Source: Struthidea cinerea (lineage: Eukaryota > Chordata > Aves > Passeriformes > Corcoracidae). Taken from it: a DNA stretch of 64,000 nucleotides. Shown piece after piece: positions 1 through 13,309 of this stretch. The position numbers were made by a program, and so were the translations under genes. The first letter of the stretch is position 1. Each line of letters starts with the position of its first letter. The notes beneath the pieces were generated by a model, which did no database searches, was not told the DNA's origin, and saw only the letters and a list, made by a program, of their open reading frames with translations. The stretch spans positions 230,993 to 294,992 of the forward strand of contig VZTI01001771.1 of NCBI GenBank assembly GCA_013397865.1, in the 5' to 3' direction.

Positions 1-1318
1 TCAGGTCTCAGTTAGTAGGAGTGGGTTAAACAGCTCAAAAAAGTACATCTGGCCCAAACATTTTCTGCCTGAGGCAGGAGCAGAGCCAAACAGCAAAGCA
101 ATCATTATTCTTTCCATTTGCAGGAAAGAATGACTTGCCTAACACCCCACAGGGAACCTGGAGTAGAACTAAACCGCAAAGCTGGTAAACCCAGCTTGCT
201 CCATCATCTGCCTGAAAAACATGGAGCAGACACGATACTGCTGTTTAGGATGCTTTGAATTTAAAAGGATTTTGACCCCGCATGGACTCATAGGTATTCA
301 GCACCCACAAAAAATAAAAAGCTACTTAATAAGGTTAAGAAAGACAGAAAGAAACTGCTTCTGTGTTTTATGGAGGTTGCTGAAATGGATTTCCCTTTTT
401 TAACTATGCTGTGGAGCTCAGTAGGAAAGCTGATTTATCCAGTGAATGCACAGCAGTTCCTCCCTGCTAGAGCTGCTGTTTAAGTTTAATTGGAATACAC
501 AGCATTTGTGTAATGTTTATATCATGGAGAACATTTAAGAAAAGCAGAAAGGCCCTTTCGGTTCAACACACTTATTTCTGCTGTGATCCTGATCACTGAA
601 CCCAAGTGGAAAAATGAACCAACAAATGATTTCTTTGCTGCTTGTTTTAGGCAGTGACTCCAGAGGCAGAAATGGCTGCTTGAAGAAGAGAAGAAAAATA
701 GGCCAGGACTGGCTAACTCAGGGGAGTGGCCATGGGATATGGAGCCTTTCATCCACAGGTTGCTGAATCCAGCACAGGGCTGTAGCAAACAAAAAATTAT
801 TACCATTAAATGGAAGTTCAATGGCCTCAGAGAAATCATTTAAATGGTTTCTGCTTCATACAGACACTCGCAGCTGAGAAATTATTGCTACAATTAGCAG
901 TACTGCATAGTCATCACTGAGATGGAAGATTTTGGTGTTTTTTTAAATTCCCAGAAGCAGAATGGTGTCCCTGAAAAAATCCTATAATGATTATTTTGAC
1001 CAAGAACATTCATCATAAATGTAAAGATTTGGAGTTTTTTCTGCATTTTTATCATTATTTTAGTTTTATTTAGGCCCCTTTGTTAGTTTTCTTTGCCTTT
1101 CCCGATGCTATAGATCAGAAGATAAAAGTCTTCTACAAAATTACTTTTCCTAAAAAGTAATTTACACGAATACTGTGAGGAGAAAAACTACATCCTGTCC
1201 AAATCAGAGCTTTCCACTGTTAATATATTTGCATTTGGCTCAAACATTAAACACAAAGTGTTTTTAACTGAAAACTTCCCATTTTCCAGGGAACTGGGTG
1301 GCATTTTTTAGCTTAGGG
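1..1318. other. Probable CHST8 intron, no recognised feature
   Basis: Moderately AT-rich unique-looking sequence. The open frames here are short and resemble nothing I know. I see no RNA gene or clear repeat. Confidence 0.5.
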
Positions 1319-1364
1319 TATCTATAATCAATAATCTATAATCTATAATCTATACCTATAATCT
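1319..1364. repeat. Degenerate TATAATC-type short tandem repeat
   Basis: Several imperfect copies of a seven-base unit (ATCTATA/TAATCTA phase) in a row, interrupted by CAATA and CC. Confidence 0.7.
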
Positions 1365-1605
1365 GTAAAATCCACAGGATCTCAAGAGAAATTTTAGCAA
1401 AGGTTACCACAGGCTAACTTCAATATCCGAACAAAAGGACCTCTGGTGACTGGTTCAGTACCCACAGGGTACCTGAAAGGGATTTCCCACACCACGGCCA
1501 CAGGAGTCGGGAGCCGGGGTCACGGGGGGGCTGCCAGGACCCGGTGCCCTGCTGCAGGGTCCACTCACCTGTCTCACACCCTGATGCCTTTGTTTGCCTT
1601 TCAAC

Positions 1606-1898
1606 CACAGAGGGGCTTGAGTCGAAAAGGACTTTTAAAGGTCATCGAGTCCAACCCCCCTGCAATGAGCAGGGACATCTGCAGTGGGGTCAGGCTTCTC
1701 AGAGCCCTGTCCAACCTGACCTTGAATGGTTCCAGGGATGGGGCATCCACCCCCTCTCCTGTTCTGCTGTTTCGTCACCTTCCTCATGAAAAATATCTTC
1801 CCTACACCTAGTTTGAATCTGCCTGGTTTTAGTTTGAAACCATTACCCCTTGTCCTATTGCCACAGGCCTACAAAAAGTCTGTCCCTTTCTAGTTAAT
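1606..1898 (-). mobile_element. CR1 LINE 3'-end fragment
   Basis: Read on the - strand this matches the 3' end of chicken-repeat-1 retrotransposons. The + strand shows the reverse complement of the well-known segment, including GGTCATCGAGTCCAACC, TGCAATGAGCAGGGACATCT, GGGATGGGGCATCCACC and CATTACCCCTTGTCCTATTG. It is 5'-truncated, as usual for CR1, and clearly diverged. About 160 bases of GC-rich sequence to its left (1446-1605) remain unassigned. Confidence 0.9.
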
Positions 1899-4800
1899 GT
1901 TTCCACTTTCTGTGACTGACACTTAGCCCAGTGGAGTGGCTCTCCTGTGGTTTATACGTGGGGCAGCAGCCTCAACAGCACTAACACACCCCCCTAAACT
2001 GATAAGCAAGGAACCACACCCTGACACCAAGCATTCAGGAAGGCTGAAGCAAAGACTGGACTCAGGCAGATATATTCCTGTTGCATTTTGTATTCCAGTT
2101 AACATTTCTGCTTTTATAAATCTCATTATGCAGGTACAAGTGTTACAGCAGAGGTCACACACTTACTCACAGTTTAACAGTTAAAGAGATGCTTGTGCTA
2201 AATAAATTTGTGCAGTTCCATTGTGAAAATTCTATGTTCAATAGGTCTCATCAAATGTTGTTGCCCAGATTGGTTTAATAGCATGTTCGGCTGTAGAGCA
2301 AAACATGCAAGGGCAACAGTTCAAGAGGCTTTTCTACTCTGGTGGCACATGTAATGTTTCTGCAGTTAGAAAACTCATATATACACACACACATGCTCCC
2401 TGGGTTTCTTTATTGACTAAAAAAAAGTCTCTGCATATTTATGGTAACAGTTCTGCAAAGTACTCTGAACATTATGCAATTTAAAGCCTTATGACTACCC
2501 AAACGTAAGATTATTTTTAAAAACAGAATTACTGCAGACACTCAGAAGATGCAAAGAGATTGTTGAAAAGCTAGCAGCATATGACAACATAAATGCAATT
2601 ATGTCTGCGAAACTTCATATGCTTCACACCACAGAGTGTTACACAACAACACTAAAGGTATGTTACATAGATAGTTAGAATTTAATTTGGGGTATAACAG
2701 ATTCCTGAATCCATAACAATCACTCCAGCAAGCATTCCATTTAGGTGCATCCACAATAATGCCTTTCCTATTTTGAAAGAAGGTAGTGATCACAAAAGAG
2801 ACAAGCTCTAGAGCAGTACATGAATGGAAACCCGAGGTTTCTTTCTAGAAGATGTAGAACTATTAAGCAAGCTGGGATTTTGTAAAGGTTAGCCCTCACA
2901 ATTCTGCCTCTTGATTGTCTTGCAATAAGTGGCCCATTCATTCGAACTTTTGGAGGGTTTTTTGACATTAGTTAGGTGCACAATGTAGTTTGACCTATAA
3001 TTCTCAGCTCAGCAGCCAGGCATATCTCATACAGCCAGTGCTCCTCACACTGAGCTCTGGCTGTAGAACAACAGCCAGCTCTACTGTATGAGCCAGTTAA
3101 AGCACTGTGGATAAAAATCTGGTGCCAATGCATCAGGCTTCAGAGAAACAGACATTATACCATATATCATGTAATTGTACTCCTGTAGCGAGGAACAAAC
3201 AAAAAGTATCTCAGTGAACTAGAGAGGCAATTAAGTTAATTGCTTTCCTATGATGTTTTAAGAGAACACTATCCTTTCCCAAACCCATCACAGCAATGAT
3301 TGTTTTTCTGTTCTGAGCTTTGGAGGATGACTATAAAAATCTACAGGAAATCACTGACTTTGATAGAGAAGACAGACTGAGGGCCATGACTGAAGTAGAG
3401 ACTTTTCTTTATTAAATTAATATCTGCACCAATTCACACAACTATCCAGCATATCCCTTCAGTTCAGCTTTTGCTTTCCTGGTGTGAGGGGCCACCACAA
3501 AGAAAGGATGGGAAAAGATGGACCTCAGCAATGAGAACAGAAAAAAGCCCCAGCAACCCATCACACCACACTTCTGTCAGTCCTAACAGTCAGGCTGAAA
3601 AGCCCCTCAGCTTGGTAACCCCCCATCCCACAAGGCAAAGGCGCAGGTTTGGGTGGTGTCTGACCATCCCGTCCCAGGGAAGCAGAGCCTGAACTCTCCC
3701 TGCTCAGGACAGACACCTGCCCTGCTGGGACACACGACAGCCCGACGCCAAGGAAAGGCCCGGAGCAGTAACTGGGAAGCCCCACCTTTGCCAGTGTCAC
3801 GTCAGCGTCACCCCGTTCAAAACTGACAGGGATGGAGGGACTTATGAACACCAGTAGCTTTTTTTCAAAATGGAATTTAAATAACCTGGAACATAAAGGA
3901 AAATTTTGGGAAGGCGAAACTTGGTGGAAGAGGAGCGGCTGCTTTGCCATGTTTCTAACAATATCAGCAATGAAGCAGTAGAGGAAAAGCAGAGAAAGGT
4001 AATCTCCTGGGACAGTTATGGGTAGCCAACCCCACACTTTTCTGCTCCCAGAATTTTATCTAGCTAAAAATTCTCCACAGCCACCATGACTGTAACAGGC
4101 CCTGAAGCTCCCCAGACCTCAGCCAACTTCTCAGAGAATTTCCACTTGTGACACACTCTCTCTGTCTCTCTGTCTGTATTTCTAGACCCCATCTTCCTCA
4201 TTCTTGTGCCACAAGACACATCTCACCTGTCCTGCTGAAAGGTCCCCAGGCATCTGCAGGCAGCTGACACTTCTTGCAGCTGCTGCCTCTATCAGTGAAG
4301 CCATATGAGCTTCTTCCTTGGCAAGTGGCTGCTCACTGGGTCAAGAACAGTTCTGCTCCTGTAGCTGCAAGGCTTTCAGAAACCCATGCAGAGGCTGCAG
4401 TAACTCAGCTGATACAGCCAGCAGGAAGAGAAGGGAATACAGTGATCCAGCCTCCAACTGGATCAGATGTATTATAGACAATTCCATTTGTCTATGACAA
4501 TGGTACACCACAAGCTTTTGAGGAAAAAAAAGACAATGCTACAGCCTTTCTCTGAGTCTCGTCCTGCCAGGCTCGGTACCTCCCAGTTTCTTTCATCACA
4601 TGAAATCCAGCTACCTCATTCACAACCTTTTCTATTCCTCTCCCATTCTATTGAGTCTGTTTGTACCTAGAACCCTTTCGTTCTTTTTTCTCTATGTTCA
4701 TTTTCCACTAAATATTATCCTTCTGTATATCTGTAATACCTAGTGAATTAAGTAATTTACAATAAAATGGATGCCCAGTGCGTTTACTGTAAGAAACACT

Positions 4801-6519
4801 CCCTAGACCAAGGTGTGGCAGACAACTCCCACACTTTCAGTCAGTTGCAAGGTAATGATTTTGTAGGCATTGACTCTACAACAGGTTGCCTATTAGCTCA
4901 CATGCATATATTCTTCTATTAATTATGATAGCACAGCCAAATGAGAACATGGCCACTCAATTCCTCACTGTTACTGCCACAAGGAATGCAGCTGGAGCAC
5001 AGCTGGAGCCATGGGGTACAAAATTCGTTGTAACATCCATCCCTTTTGGAGGGGTAAGAGAAACGGGACCGAAAATGCTTAATTTTTTTTATAACACTGA
5101 AAGGAACAGTATCGAAAGATGAGGTAAAACACCACCATTGCAAGGGATTAATGATACATGAAACTGTATCTTTTTGCTCTCTACATGATCCTGTAAGGCA
5201 GGGGTGCCAAACAAAGGTTGGGAGAGCAACAATTGGAAAGCTACAAAAATAGAGCAGTTAGGGAGAGGAAAAAAAAGCACACAAGAATGTCACTACCTGT
5301 CTTTGTTCAAACCCCACCCCCAAGTATCTAATTGCAAGCATCACACCTGAGTGCCAGTCTCCTCTGATCCACACTTTGCTGTCTGGAGCTGAGCAAGCCA
5401 TCACTTTACTGAGATTCTTTTCTGGCCAATGGGTAAAACACCTCAAAAGCAAGGAAGTTGTGCACATTGACTAGAAACTCCTCAGGTGTTTTAGTATTTC
5501 CCTCTTTGTACCCACCAGGCACACGTTTCACATGCAGCAGGAGTGTCAAAACAATGTATGTACGTGTAAAAATTCTTAATCTATTTCACCCTTTGGGAGA
5601 ACAGCCACCATTTTCTGATGCATGTAAACCTCATTTTATAGAGCAAATGAGTTATTAATGCAGCCCATGTATGCGGTCCAATCCTGGCACCCCAGGACTG
5701 CAGGCAACAAGCACGGTCCTGAATTCAGGACTGCACTGCCTGACACAGGAGGAAATACTTGGCAGGCTGCTGCAGTCAGCCAAATAAGCCTTACATTAAT
5801 GTATGCCTTAATTTTATCTTATAGGAACAGGAAGAAAAATAAGAGGGCTATAGGTCACATGGAGTACACTCAGACACCCTGAATTTTCCCTTGATATATA
5901 CTTAATACAAGAAATAGCAGATATGCAGCAGCTGTAAGAGTCACTTGCTAATAATTAAGTATTTATGATTTCATCTCCTTGCCAATTTTATAATGCAGAC
6001 TGAAGGAGGCAAAACATATTAATCTGACACACAGAACTTTTGTTTGGAAAAATAAAATCTCTCTTTACATAGACCTGCACAGGCATCTAAAATACTGTTT
6101 ACTTACCTCTACAGTTCTGTTTAATATGTATTTGAGACTAGAACATACCAGTTAAATGCTGACTCTCAAGTGAAATGCTCTTCTCCCTGTTACTTGTGGA
6201 AAACAGAAATTTTTGCAGAGAATCAAAAAATGAAAGAAGGTCATGACATTCTAGTGGGCTTTTTTATGGTTTATGAAACCCTTCATTAAACTTTTAGAAG
6301 ACAGAGCCTGGAACGGCTTTGGGAAAAAGCAGAAACCTCAGAGTGCTTCTGGGGAACATCACCTGTAATTTATTCACTTTGAATGCTTTTTATGGTGCGG
6401 CTCAAGACAGACGCATGACATGATTCCAACCTCCACAAACCCAAGGCATTAAGTAATTGAATCCATAACCAGAAGCTGGTAAATGGGTAGTCTTGTGAGT
6501 TATTCTCTAAGTGTGACAT
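1899..6519. other. Probable CHST8 intron, no recognised gene
   Basis: Mostly AT-rich sequence with short chance frames. A more GC-rich patch at about 3470-3830 has a - strand frame of 158 codons, but its composition looks like repeat or random sequence and I recognise no protein in it. Small AC-rich runs occur near 2380. Confidence 0.5.
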
Positions 6520-6653
6520 GGAGAACAGCTTGCTTCACAATCATTATTGTACTGTAGTGCAGAAATCACATAATGAGGACTTCATGCTGTTAGGATCCTA
6601 AGCCTTGATTGTTAGAACATTTCAGTCATATTAAAAAAATGATATATTGGAAG
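6520..6653. repeat. Noncoding repeat copy A (pairs with 7888-8021)
   Basis: Aligns by eye at roughly 70 percent identity to 7888-8021 in the same orientation. Shared anchors include CAGCTTGCTT, ATTATT-TACTG-AG, CATAATGAG-ACTTCA-GCTG and CCTTGATTG. It does not resemble CR1, the SINE or the LTRs in the window. Confidence 0.65.
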
Positions 6654-7887
6654 TAGATAGGAAGAAAAACAGTAATTGGAAGCTCAGCAGTGGGTTAAAG
6701 CCACAATTTATTTACCATTTCCCTTGCATTAGATGAGACATTAACAGGATTATTAATAAAGATTCTGTATTGGGTTTGTCACATAGCAGCCATGTATCAT
6801 CCTATTGGGCTGCCAAAAGCATGTCAGTATAGTTTTCTTAAGGCTGCAGAGAAATCTTATCTAGTCTAAAATTACTGAAATATGTTAATTTTTATAGCTG
6901 CTTGAATTAGTACATGACCTTTAAAATAGAGAGGCAAAAACCATACATCCATCTGATATTGATTTCTTGGTTACACAAGATGCATGCATTAAGGAAATTG
7001 AATTACAAATTAAAATTCAGCACTGCTTTATTAAAAATCAGGTGTTGATGAAAAGTGATTCTCTTCACAAGATGCTTTTCTAATTTCCATTGCAGTTGCT
7101 GTACTACCAACTGTAGTTATTAGTGCCCAGAAAAGCTGGGCTTATTTTTAGTCATGCAGTTAGAATTGCTTCCTGCTTTTTTGCATTACTTTGCCATTTA
7201 GTTGGGAATACCTGATTCTACAGTCTATGACATTAAAAAACCAAACCTGCCCTCCCTCAGCTGTTGCTCAGGTGCCCAGAACAATCTCAGAAATGGGAAG
7301 GGGGAAAGTGGACCAAGGGCAGCCTTTGACTTCTGCAAATGTGAGCAAGTTTGGTTATGGCAGCAGAACACCTTTTATCAATTCACTTGTTTGCCAATCC
7401 AGCTTCAAAGACAGTTCACTATCTCAGGATAAAGAAAAACAAAAATATTCCTCTTAAAAATGTCTCAAGCGGAATCATTCAGATTTTGCTGTGGTGACTT
7501 CTCAAGATACTTTACGGCTTTTATTTTTAAATTTCCAACATGAAGTAATTATATAAAGTATTAATTTTAATAGTTCATAAAGCAACTGGAAGACAAGTAC
7601 ATAAAAATAATGTGTATATGACAATTAAGTATAGAAAATCTCCTAAGATTTTAAGCAGTTCCCAGTTCATTTGCTCAAAGGAGAAATGTACTATGAACAG
7701 CTTTTTATTTGTTACTTTTATGTATTTTTGAATATACCAACACCTTTTTTTAATAAGTAATATACCTTAGGTCAATCTCAGAACACTAACTTTTAAACAC
7801 AAACCCAGCTGCTGCAGATAATGATTAGATGAAAAGTCAGAAAAAAATAATCAGGAGGACTTCTGATCTCAGGTTAGGGAGGAGATG

Positions 7888-8021
7888 GAAGCAGCTTGCT
7901 TTGAAATTATTATTTTACTGCAGAGTAGAAATGGCATAATGAGAACTTCACGCTGCCAGAAGCTGTAACCCTTGATTGCTGGAATACAGCTGTCACATTA
8001 AAAATGACACATTGCCAGAAG
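7888..8021. repeat. Noncoding repeat copy B (pairs with 6520-6653)
   Basis: Second member of the diverged direct pair, about 1.37 kb after the first. It is either an old dispersed repeat or a local duplication of a noncoding, possibly regulatory, element. Confidence 0.65.
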
Positions 8022-9174
8022 AGTGGCATAGCTGCAGTAATCATAGACCTCACATCTGTGCTGCACTTGCCCAAATAAGGAGCTTCTTAGTGCAAGTCTA
8101 GGCCAAGGTTAATGAAATTATTTAATATGCTTTATTGCGGCAGGGTTGTTCAAATCAGTCAATGGAAAGGTGCATTAAAACTTATTCCAATTGACAATAG
8201 AAAAAAACTGAAAAGCCAGAACCTATTGTTCTAACACGCTGTCCTTAAGAAACCATTGCACAGAACTACAGGTAGTTTAACCACGTTGTTCAGCTACATC
8301 TATAAAATGTAAAGATAAATGCTTAAATGAAACCAAAGAAAACACTTTTAATCAGGACACTGATTAGGAAAAACAAGCTTAAGTAATTCTTCAACACAGA
8401 TCATATATCTACATGAAATTCCACATTTCTTTGTGAAATCCTGTTCCTGTGAGTGTGAGCCAGGTGATCTTCTCTGTATTCCAATTCTTTATTGTACCCC
8501 TCCAAATAACAGCGAGCAGAAGTGATACTTGCAAGCCTGGAACTACAAACAGGATTGTAGCTCCCAACAAGAACAACAACTGGCCACAGACTGAGCTCTT
8601 CTGGTTCAAAACAAAGTAAGACCAAGCCCTTTCACTGCTGGTACCATCTACTCAACAAAACCCTGCCTTGTGTAGGAACTTCCACATTTCAGAAAGAGGA
8701 ATAAGGTGCTGAAATTCTACCAAGCAGTATTTCCTTACTGTGAACATCTTCATTATCATGAATGTAACAACTTTCAGTGTTTGGATATGCTCGTCTATCT
8801 TGAGGGTGGTACAGTCTTTAGCTCTGGGAATAAATACTTTATCGAGAAAACCCAGTCAGAATTCATTTGAAGACTTTCTTGTCACTCTGAAGACTTCAGG
8901 AAGCTAAGCAAAACCCTCATTATACAATTCACAGTGATCTAAGAAGTTATTTGATACTGCAAATACTACAGAAAATCCTAGAGCAAGTCAGATTACATTG
9001 GATTAAACAGAGATTCTTTGTAGAGTCTCAACTGGGTAGACAGCATCTTCATGTCAGTTATTCATTAGATTTGGTTGTTACGTGGTTTGGTTGGGTTTTT
9101 GTTTTGCTGTGGTGTTTTTTCTTTGGGAGGTGAGGGGGTGGTCCCCTCTTTCTCAAGAAAAGAAAGCACTTCAC
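8022..9174. other. Probable CHST8 intron, no recognised gene
   Basis: Unique-looking sequence. A - strand frame at 8409-8609 has a hydrophobic stretch but matches no family I know and lacks supporting splice context. Confidence 0.45.
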
Positions 9175-9722
9175 TGCTGGGATTTAACCCCAGCCAGCAA
9201 CAAAGCTCCGCACAAGGATCACTCACTTCCCCCGCCCACGGTGGGACCAGGGAGAGAACTGGAAAATAAAAGGGAGAAAACCCACGGTCGAGACAAACAC
9301 AGTTTACAGGTAAAGCAAAAGCTGCCCTCTCAGGCAAAGCAAAGCAAGGAATTCATTCCCTGCTTTCCATGGGCAGGTGCTGAGCACCTCCAGGAGATCA
9401 GGGCCACATCACACTCAGCGGTGATTGGGAAGGCAAACGTCATCACAGCCATCGTTCCCCAGCTTCCTCCTGCTCCCCAGATTTATATGACCCTTGGGTC
9501 ACTTGGGGTCAGCTGTCCCGGCTGTGTCCCCTCCCAAATTCTCCTGCACCCCCAGCCCACTCCATTGTGGGGTGAGGAGCAGAAAAGGCCTTGACTCTGT
9601 GTGAGCCCTGCCCAGCAGTAAGGAAAACATCCCTGTATTTTAACACTGATTTCAGCACAAATGCAGAACACATCCTCATACTGGCTACTGTGAAGAAAAT
9701 TGACTGAATCCCAGAAAAAGTC
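9175..9722 (+). mobile_element. Solo LTR, avian endogenous retrovirus (copy 1)
   Basis: Starts TGCTGGGATTTAACCCCAGC and ends around ATCCCAGAAAAAGTCA. The body matches the second copy at 18461-19893, for example GTCACTTGGGGTCAGCTGTC, CTTGACTCTGTGTGAGCCCT and ACATCCCTGTATTTTAACAC. The pattern is that of the ERVK-type LTRs abundant in birds. No internal retroviral genes adjoin it, so it is a solo LTR. I saw no clean target-site duplication, so ends are approximate. Confidence 0.8.
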
Positions 9723-12402
9723 ATAATATTCGTTAATTAACATTTGGTGACAGGAGAAAAGGAAGAGTTATTAGGAAGGTCCTGACTGAGTTCAACAGAA
9801 GTAAGTTAAAAGTAAACACCAACAAGGAGAGGGAGAGTAAGGAATGTCACAGGTCAAAGAGAGGTCTGTGTTATTATGGACTCATGGTTCTGTGCCTGGC
9901 CAGGAACACAAGGAAAAGAAAACAAGCTGGACACTCTGACGGGCAGTACGTTACCAGAGCTCTGGGCTCCTGTTCCTTTTTGTTTGCGGTTTGGTTTTTG
10001 GGTTTGGGGATTTTTGCTGCTTTGTTTAGCTTTGCTTTTGTTTTTTTAAACCTTTGCATAAACTATTTAAAACAGGTGAGGAAGATATGGAAGCCTGTCT
10101 CAAGTCAGTATTCTGGTTTTACCACGAGCCCTGGCTAGAGGCAGTGGATGATGTGGTGCACCCGTGCAGACTCACGCCTGCCAGACTCTGTGTCTGGAGG
10201 GGGGATAAGAAAGGAGGGAAAAAATAAACAAAAAGAGAAATGCCACATGTGTCATATTGACAACCGTGAGCAATCAAAAACCATGAGTCAGACTCAAAAG
10301 TACCATAATTTTAGTCTAATAAATTTGAGACGTGAAATAGCAAAATGACAAATCTGATTAATTTTATTTTGCTACATGTTTTCAAAGTGTCTTTAGATAC
10401 TATTTTCCTGGCAACTCACTTCATTTCCCAGGTGACACTAGCATAAGAAGAGGCAGAGGAAAATCACCTCATAAAAGCATGAATAGAAATACTGCCTTTC
10501 CCAGTGACCTGCAATATTTTGAGTTCCCTAATTCAGGAATAGAGCAGATTATGATTTGGCTTTACAGCTTTATTAAACTCCATGAGCACTGATTGGCATG
10601 AAATCATTTACAGGAGCAGCAGCATTAGAGGTTTAAGTGATAAAACCCCACAGACATCCTTCAGTTGAAGCTCTGCTTCTGTGTTCCCCACACACCACAA
10701 AAGACTGCAGATGCCTCTGGTACCAATTCCTCTCCTCCTGCCTGCAAAAAAAAAACAAAAAAAAATACTAGGCTTCATGGAAGGAAAAAGAGAAATGTAG
10801 CTGACCTTGCAGCGAGATACCTAAGTGTCTTGCAAGAGGGACAGGAAGAGCTGATACTGAAAATATCACCTACCTTTGTGAGGCAAAAGATCATTTACTA
10901 AATGTTACAGAGATGCAACTGGAGAATTGGAATAGGTCCCCATGACAGAGCTCAAAGCCCTTAGGGGTTTAGGAGTCACTGAGAAGGAGACTGGACTTGT
11001 GCACCTGGGCAAACAGTTCAGAAAGAGATGCCCTAGAAATGCTTTTAAAAATGCAGAACTAATTTTTGCCCTATGGCAATTTTTTTGCCTAGATTGAACA
11101 GTTAATTGGACAAAAAGCTAAGAGTTATGATTTGGGTATGGAAGACAGCTTTTCCACTCTTTGGAATGGTAGCAGGCAGCAGGAAGCTTGTTAGTCTACT
11201 GTTCATAGAAAAATTCACTCTTACAACAAAGCCTCCTGATTTTCTAGACAAATATTTTTATTTCTTCGTACATACTTATCTAGAGTGAGTGAGTCCTATG
11301 TGCAAAGCATCTCAAGCCTCCTCATGGTCATTTCTCTGTCTGTCTCACTACAGTTCAACTCTAGCTCAGATAACCACTGAATAATTTAAACACCAACAAC
11401 ACCTACTAAGATGAAGGAAGAACTTCTGTAGTTCTCATACTGTCGTAACATGGACATACTAACACAGTGGAAAAAATATACATGCTTGGGTGTAACCATA
11501 TTAATTTTCAAATAATTTGGGCTTTAACCATTAGCAGGTTAAAAAGAGAAAAGCTTCATGAAATAAAGGAGAAAGTTTCATGAAGTGAGGAAATTCACCT
11601 CAACCGTGAATCCAGTCATCGTGATTTTAATGGATATGAAGTGATTTCTACCCGTACAGACTTGGCTCACTGAGCAGATTCATATTTGCAAGCTTCATTA
11701 AATACATACACTTACCATTTCCAATTGCAGTGAAAACAGAGATAATTTTAACACCACCCTTATTTTAAAATAGCTCAACCTATAGCATCAAATTGTGTCA
11801 TGCATTGCCTAATAAAAATAGTGTTATCAGTCTTTATTTGATAATGCTGGTGGAACAAAGCAGTGCCAAGCTCAGAGCACAAAGCTGCTGAGAGGCCTGC
11901 AGCTATTTATGGGGAAGGCTGGCAGTCATGGAATTTGTTCAGAAATTCTTTAAAATGTGACAAAGGGAATTAAGGTTAAACTCCATGTAAGAGAGAGTAT
12001 TTTTTACAGTTTATGTTCCTATTACTTTATTTTTCCGATATTGAAGGTAGAGAAGGTTATCTGGGCAACAAGATTTAACAAAGATAGAAAAAAAATGAAT
12101 AAATGTATTTCCAATGTTTTGTTATTAGGCCTTACAAAAGAATTTAATAAGTTGAATTTTCCTATTAATGCAATTGAAAATTTAATGAGTTTCCTAATTT
12201 ATGACTTCACAAGACTTGAATTACAAAACAATAACATAAGCTGCACTCTAACTGCCTGAGTGTGTCTGAAGATGACAGTGTGTTTAGGCTTTCACTTGAG
12301 CATCTAATCTAAATATTTTAACAAATAGCACAAAAAACACTGCAGTTGTTCAAAGAGACATTGCAGAATTGATTATTTTTTGTGACAAATAAAACCATTC
12401 TA
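9723..12402. other. Probable CHST8 intron, no recognised gene
   Basis: Low-GC sequence with scattered short frames. An imperfect T-rich/G-rich stretch lies near 9980-10050 and A-rich runs near 10747-10768. Nothing recognisable as a gene. Confidence 0.45.
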
Positions 12403-12795
12403 TTAAAGCATTATCTTTACTGCTATATTCCACATTGTGATGGGGAATTTCCAAGCCCTTTGCTTAATATTAATACAGTTCTGTGGCACCCTTGAGAGCT
12501 TGTTAAGAAAGATTATTCCCACTAAACCAATAACCTGAAACAAGATGGAGCTGGTAGCACCATGGAACTTCAGAGGGGGAGCCGGGTCTGAGAAAGCGTG
12601 GAATGAACACAGCTCTTTGAAATGTGCCTGCAGCTCCGACAGGTCTCCCTCGAGAAGCCAGAGCTGCTCTTTGCCCTGTTCCACAGTACCTTTCTCTTGA
12701 ATGACTTCCACATCCATTTCAAAACACCCAAGGAGGTCCCTGTGCCGGTCTCCCGCAGGTGAGCCCGAGCCCTGCAGCTGCAGCCCTGGATCCAT
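12403..12795 (-). other. Protein-like open frame of unknown origin
   Basis: A 130-codon - strand frame. Its centre (roughly residues 25-65) is acidic and leucine-rich, with EQGKEQLWLLEGDLSELQAH, which could form a short amphipathic helix or coiled coil. The C-terminal third looks like ordinary noncoding translation. The first half is more GC-rich than its surroundings. I recognise no family. It could be a decayed gene fragment, part of an unknown repeat or a chance frame. No supporting gene structure was found. Confidence 0.2.
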
Positions 12796-12884
12796 TGGCT
12801 CAGGGCACAGACCTTACCTGGGCAGCTCCTCACCAGCAGACAAGGAACAAAAGACATTTCTCACGTGAAACTCAGGTTTTGAAA

Positions 12885-13277
12885 TGTAGCTCCCACTATC
12901 CCAAACAAAACTAAAGTACCGAGAACAGCAAGAAACGACACGACCAAGTTCAGGAAGAAAGCAGTAGTAGTAGTTTAATTAATTATAATCATCCTTTCAT
13001 AACAGGATTCGCAAAGAGTGTGTTGAATGGCATAAGACAGTTGGGTGCTCAGCCATCCACCCCTTGAGGGGATTGGTCAAGCTCTAAGACACTTATTCCA
13101 AAATATCAGAAAGCCAGAACCATAACAATCCTGCATAACAAACCCAGGTGCAAGATAAGGAGTTAGTTTACAAAACCCATAGCAGTGTTTTCATAGCTTC
13201 TGTGAGAGCTGCAAAGTTCTCACAGAACGCTGCAGAAAGCTGAAAGATTTCTCTACCAAAGCTTTTCAGCATCTACA
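12885..13277 (-). mobile_element. Short solo LTR, copy A of a two-member family
   Basis: Aligns along most of its length with 17881-18254 in the same orientation. Shared segments include the GTGTGTTGA-TGGCA region, GCCATCCACCCCTTGAG, GGATTGG and CCATAACAATC. Ends are TGTAGC on the left and CTACA on the right. Orientation is inferred from an AT-rich possible polyadenylation region on the - strand. No target duplication was seen, so the ends are less sure than in copy B. Confidence 0.6.
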
Positions 13278-13290
13278 ATCAAATAACATT

Positions 13291-13309
13291 AAAAAAAAGG
13301 GGGGGGGGG
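13291..13309. repeat. A-run followed by G-run
   Basis: About eight A residues followed by ten G residues just after LTR copy A. A low-complexity site prone to sequencing error. Confidence 0.7.

Noticed and set aside
8409..8609. Small membrane protein on the - strand
   Set aside because: One hydrophobic run only. No family match, splice context or supporting codon pattern.
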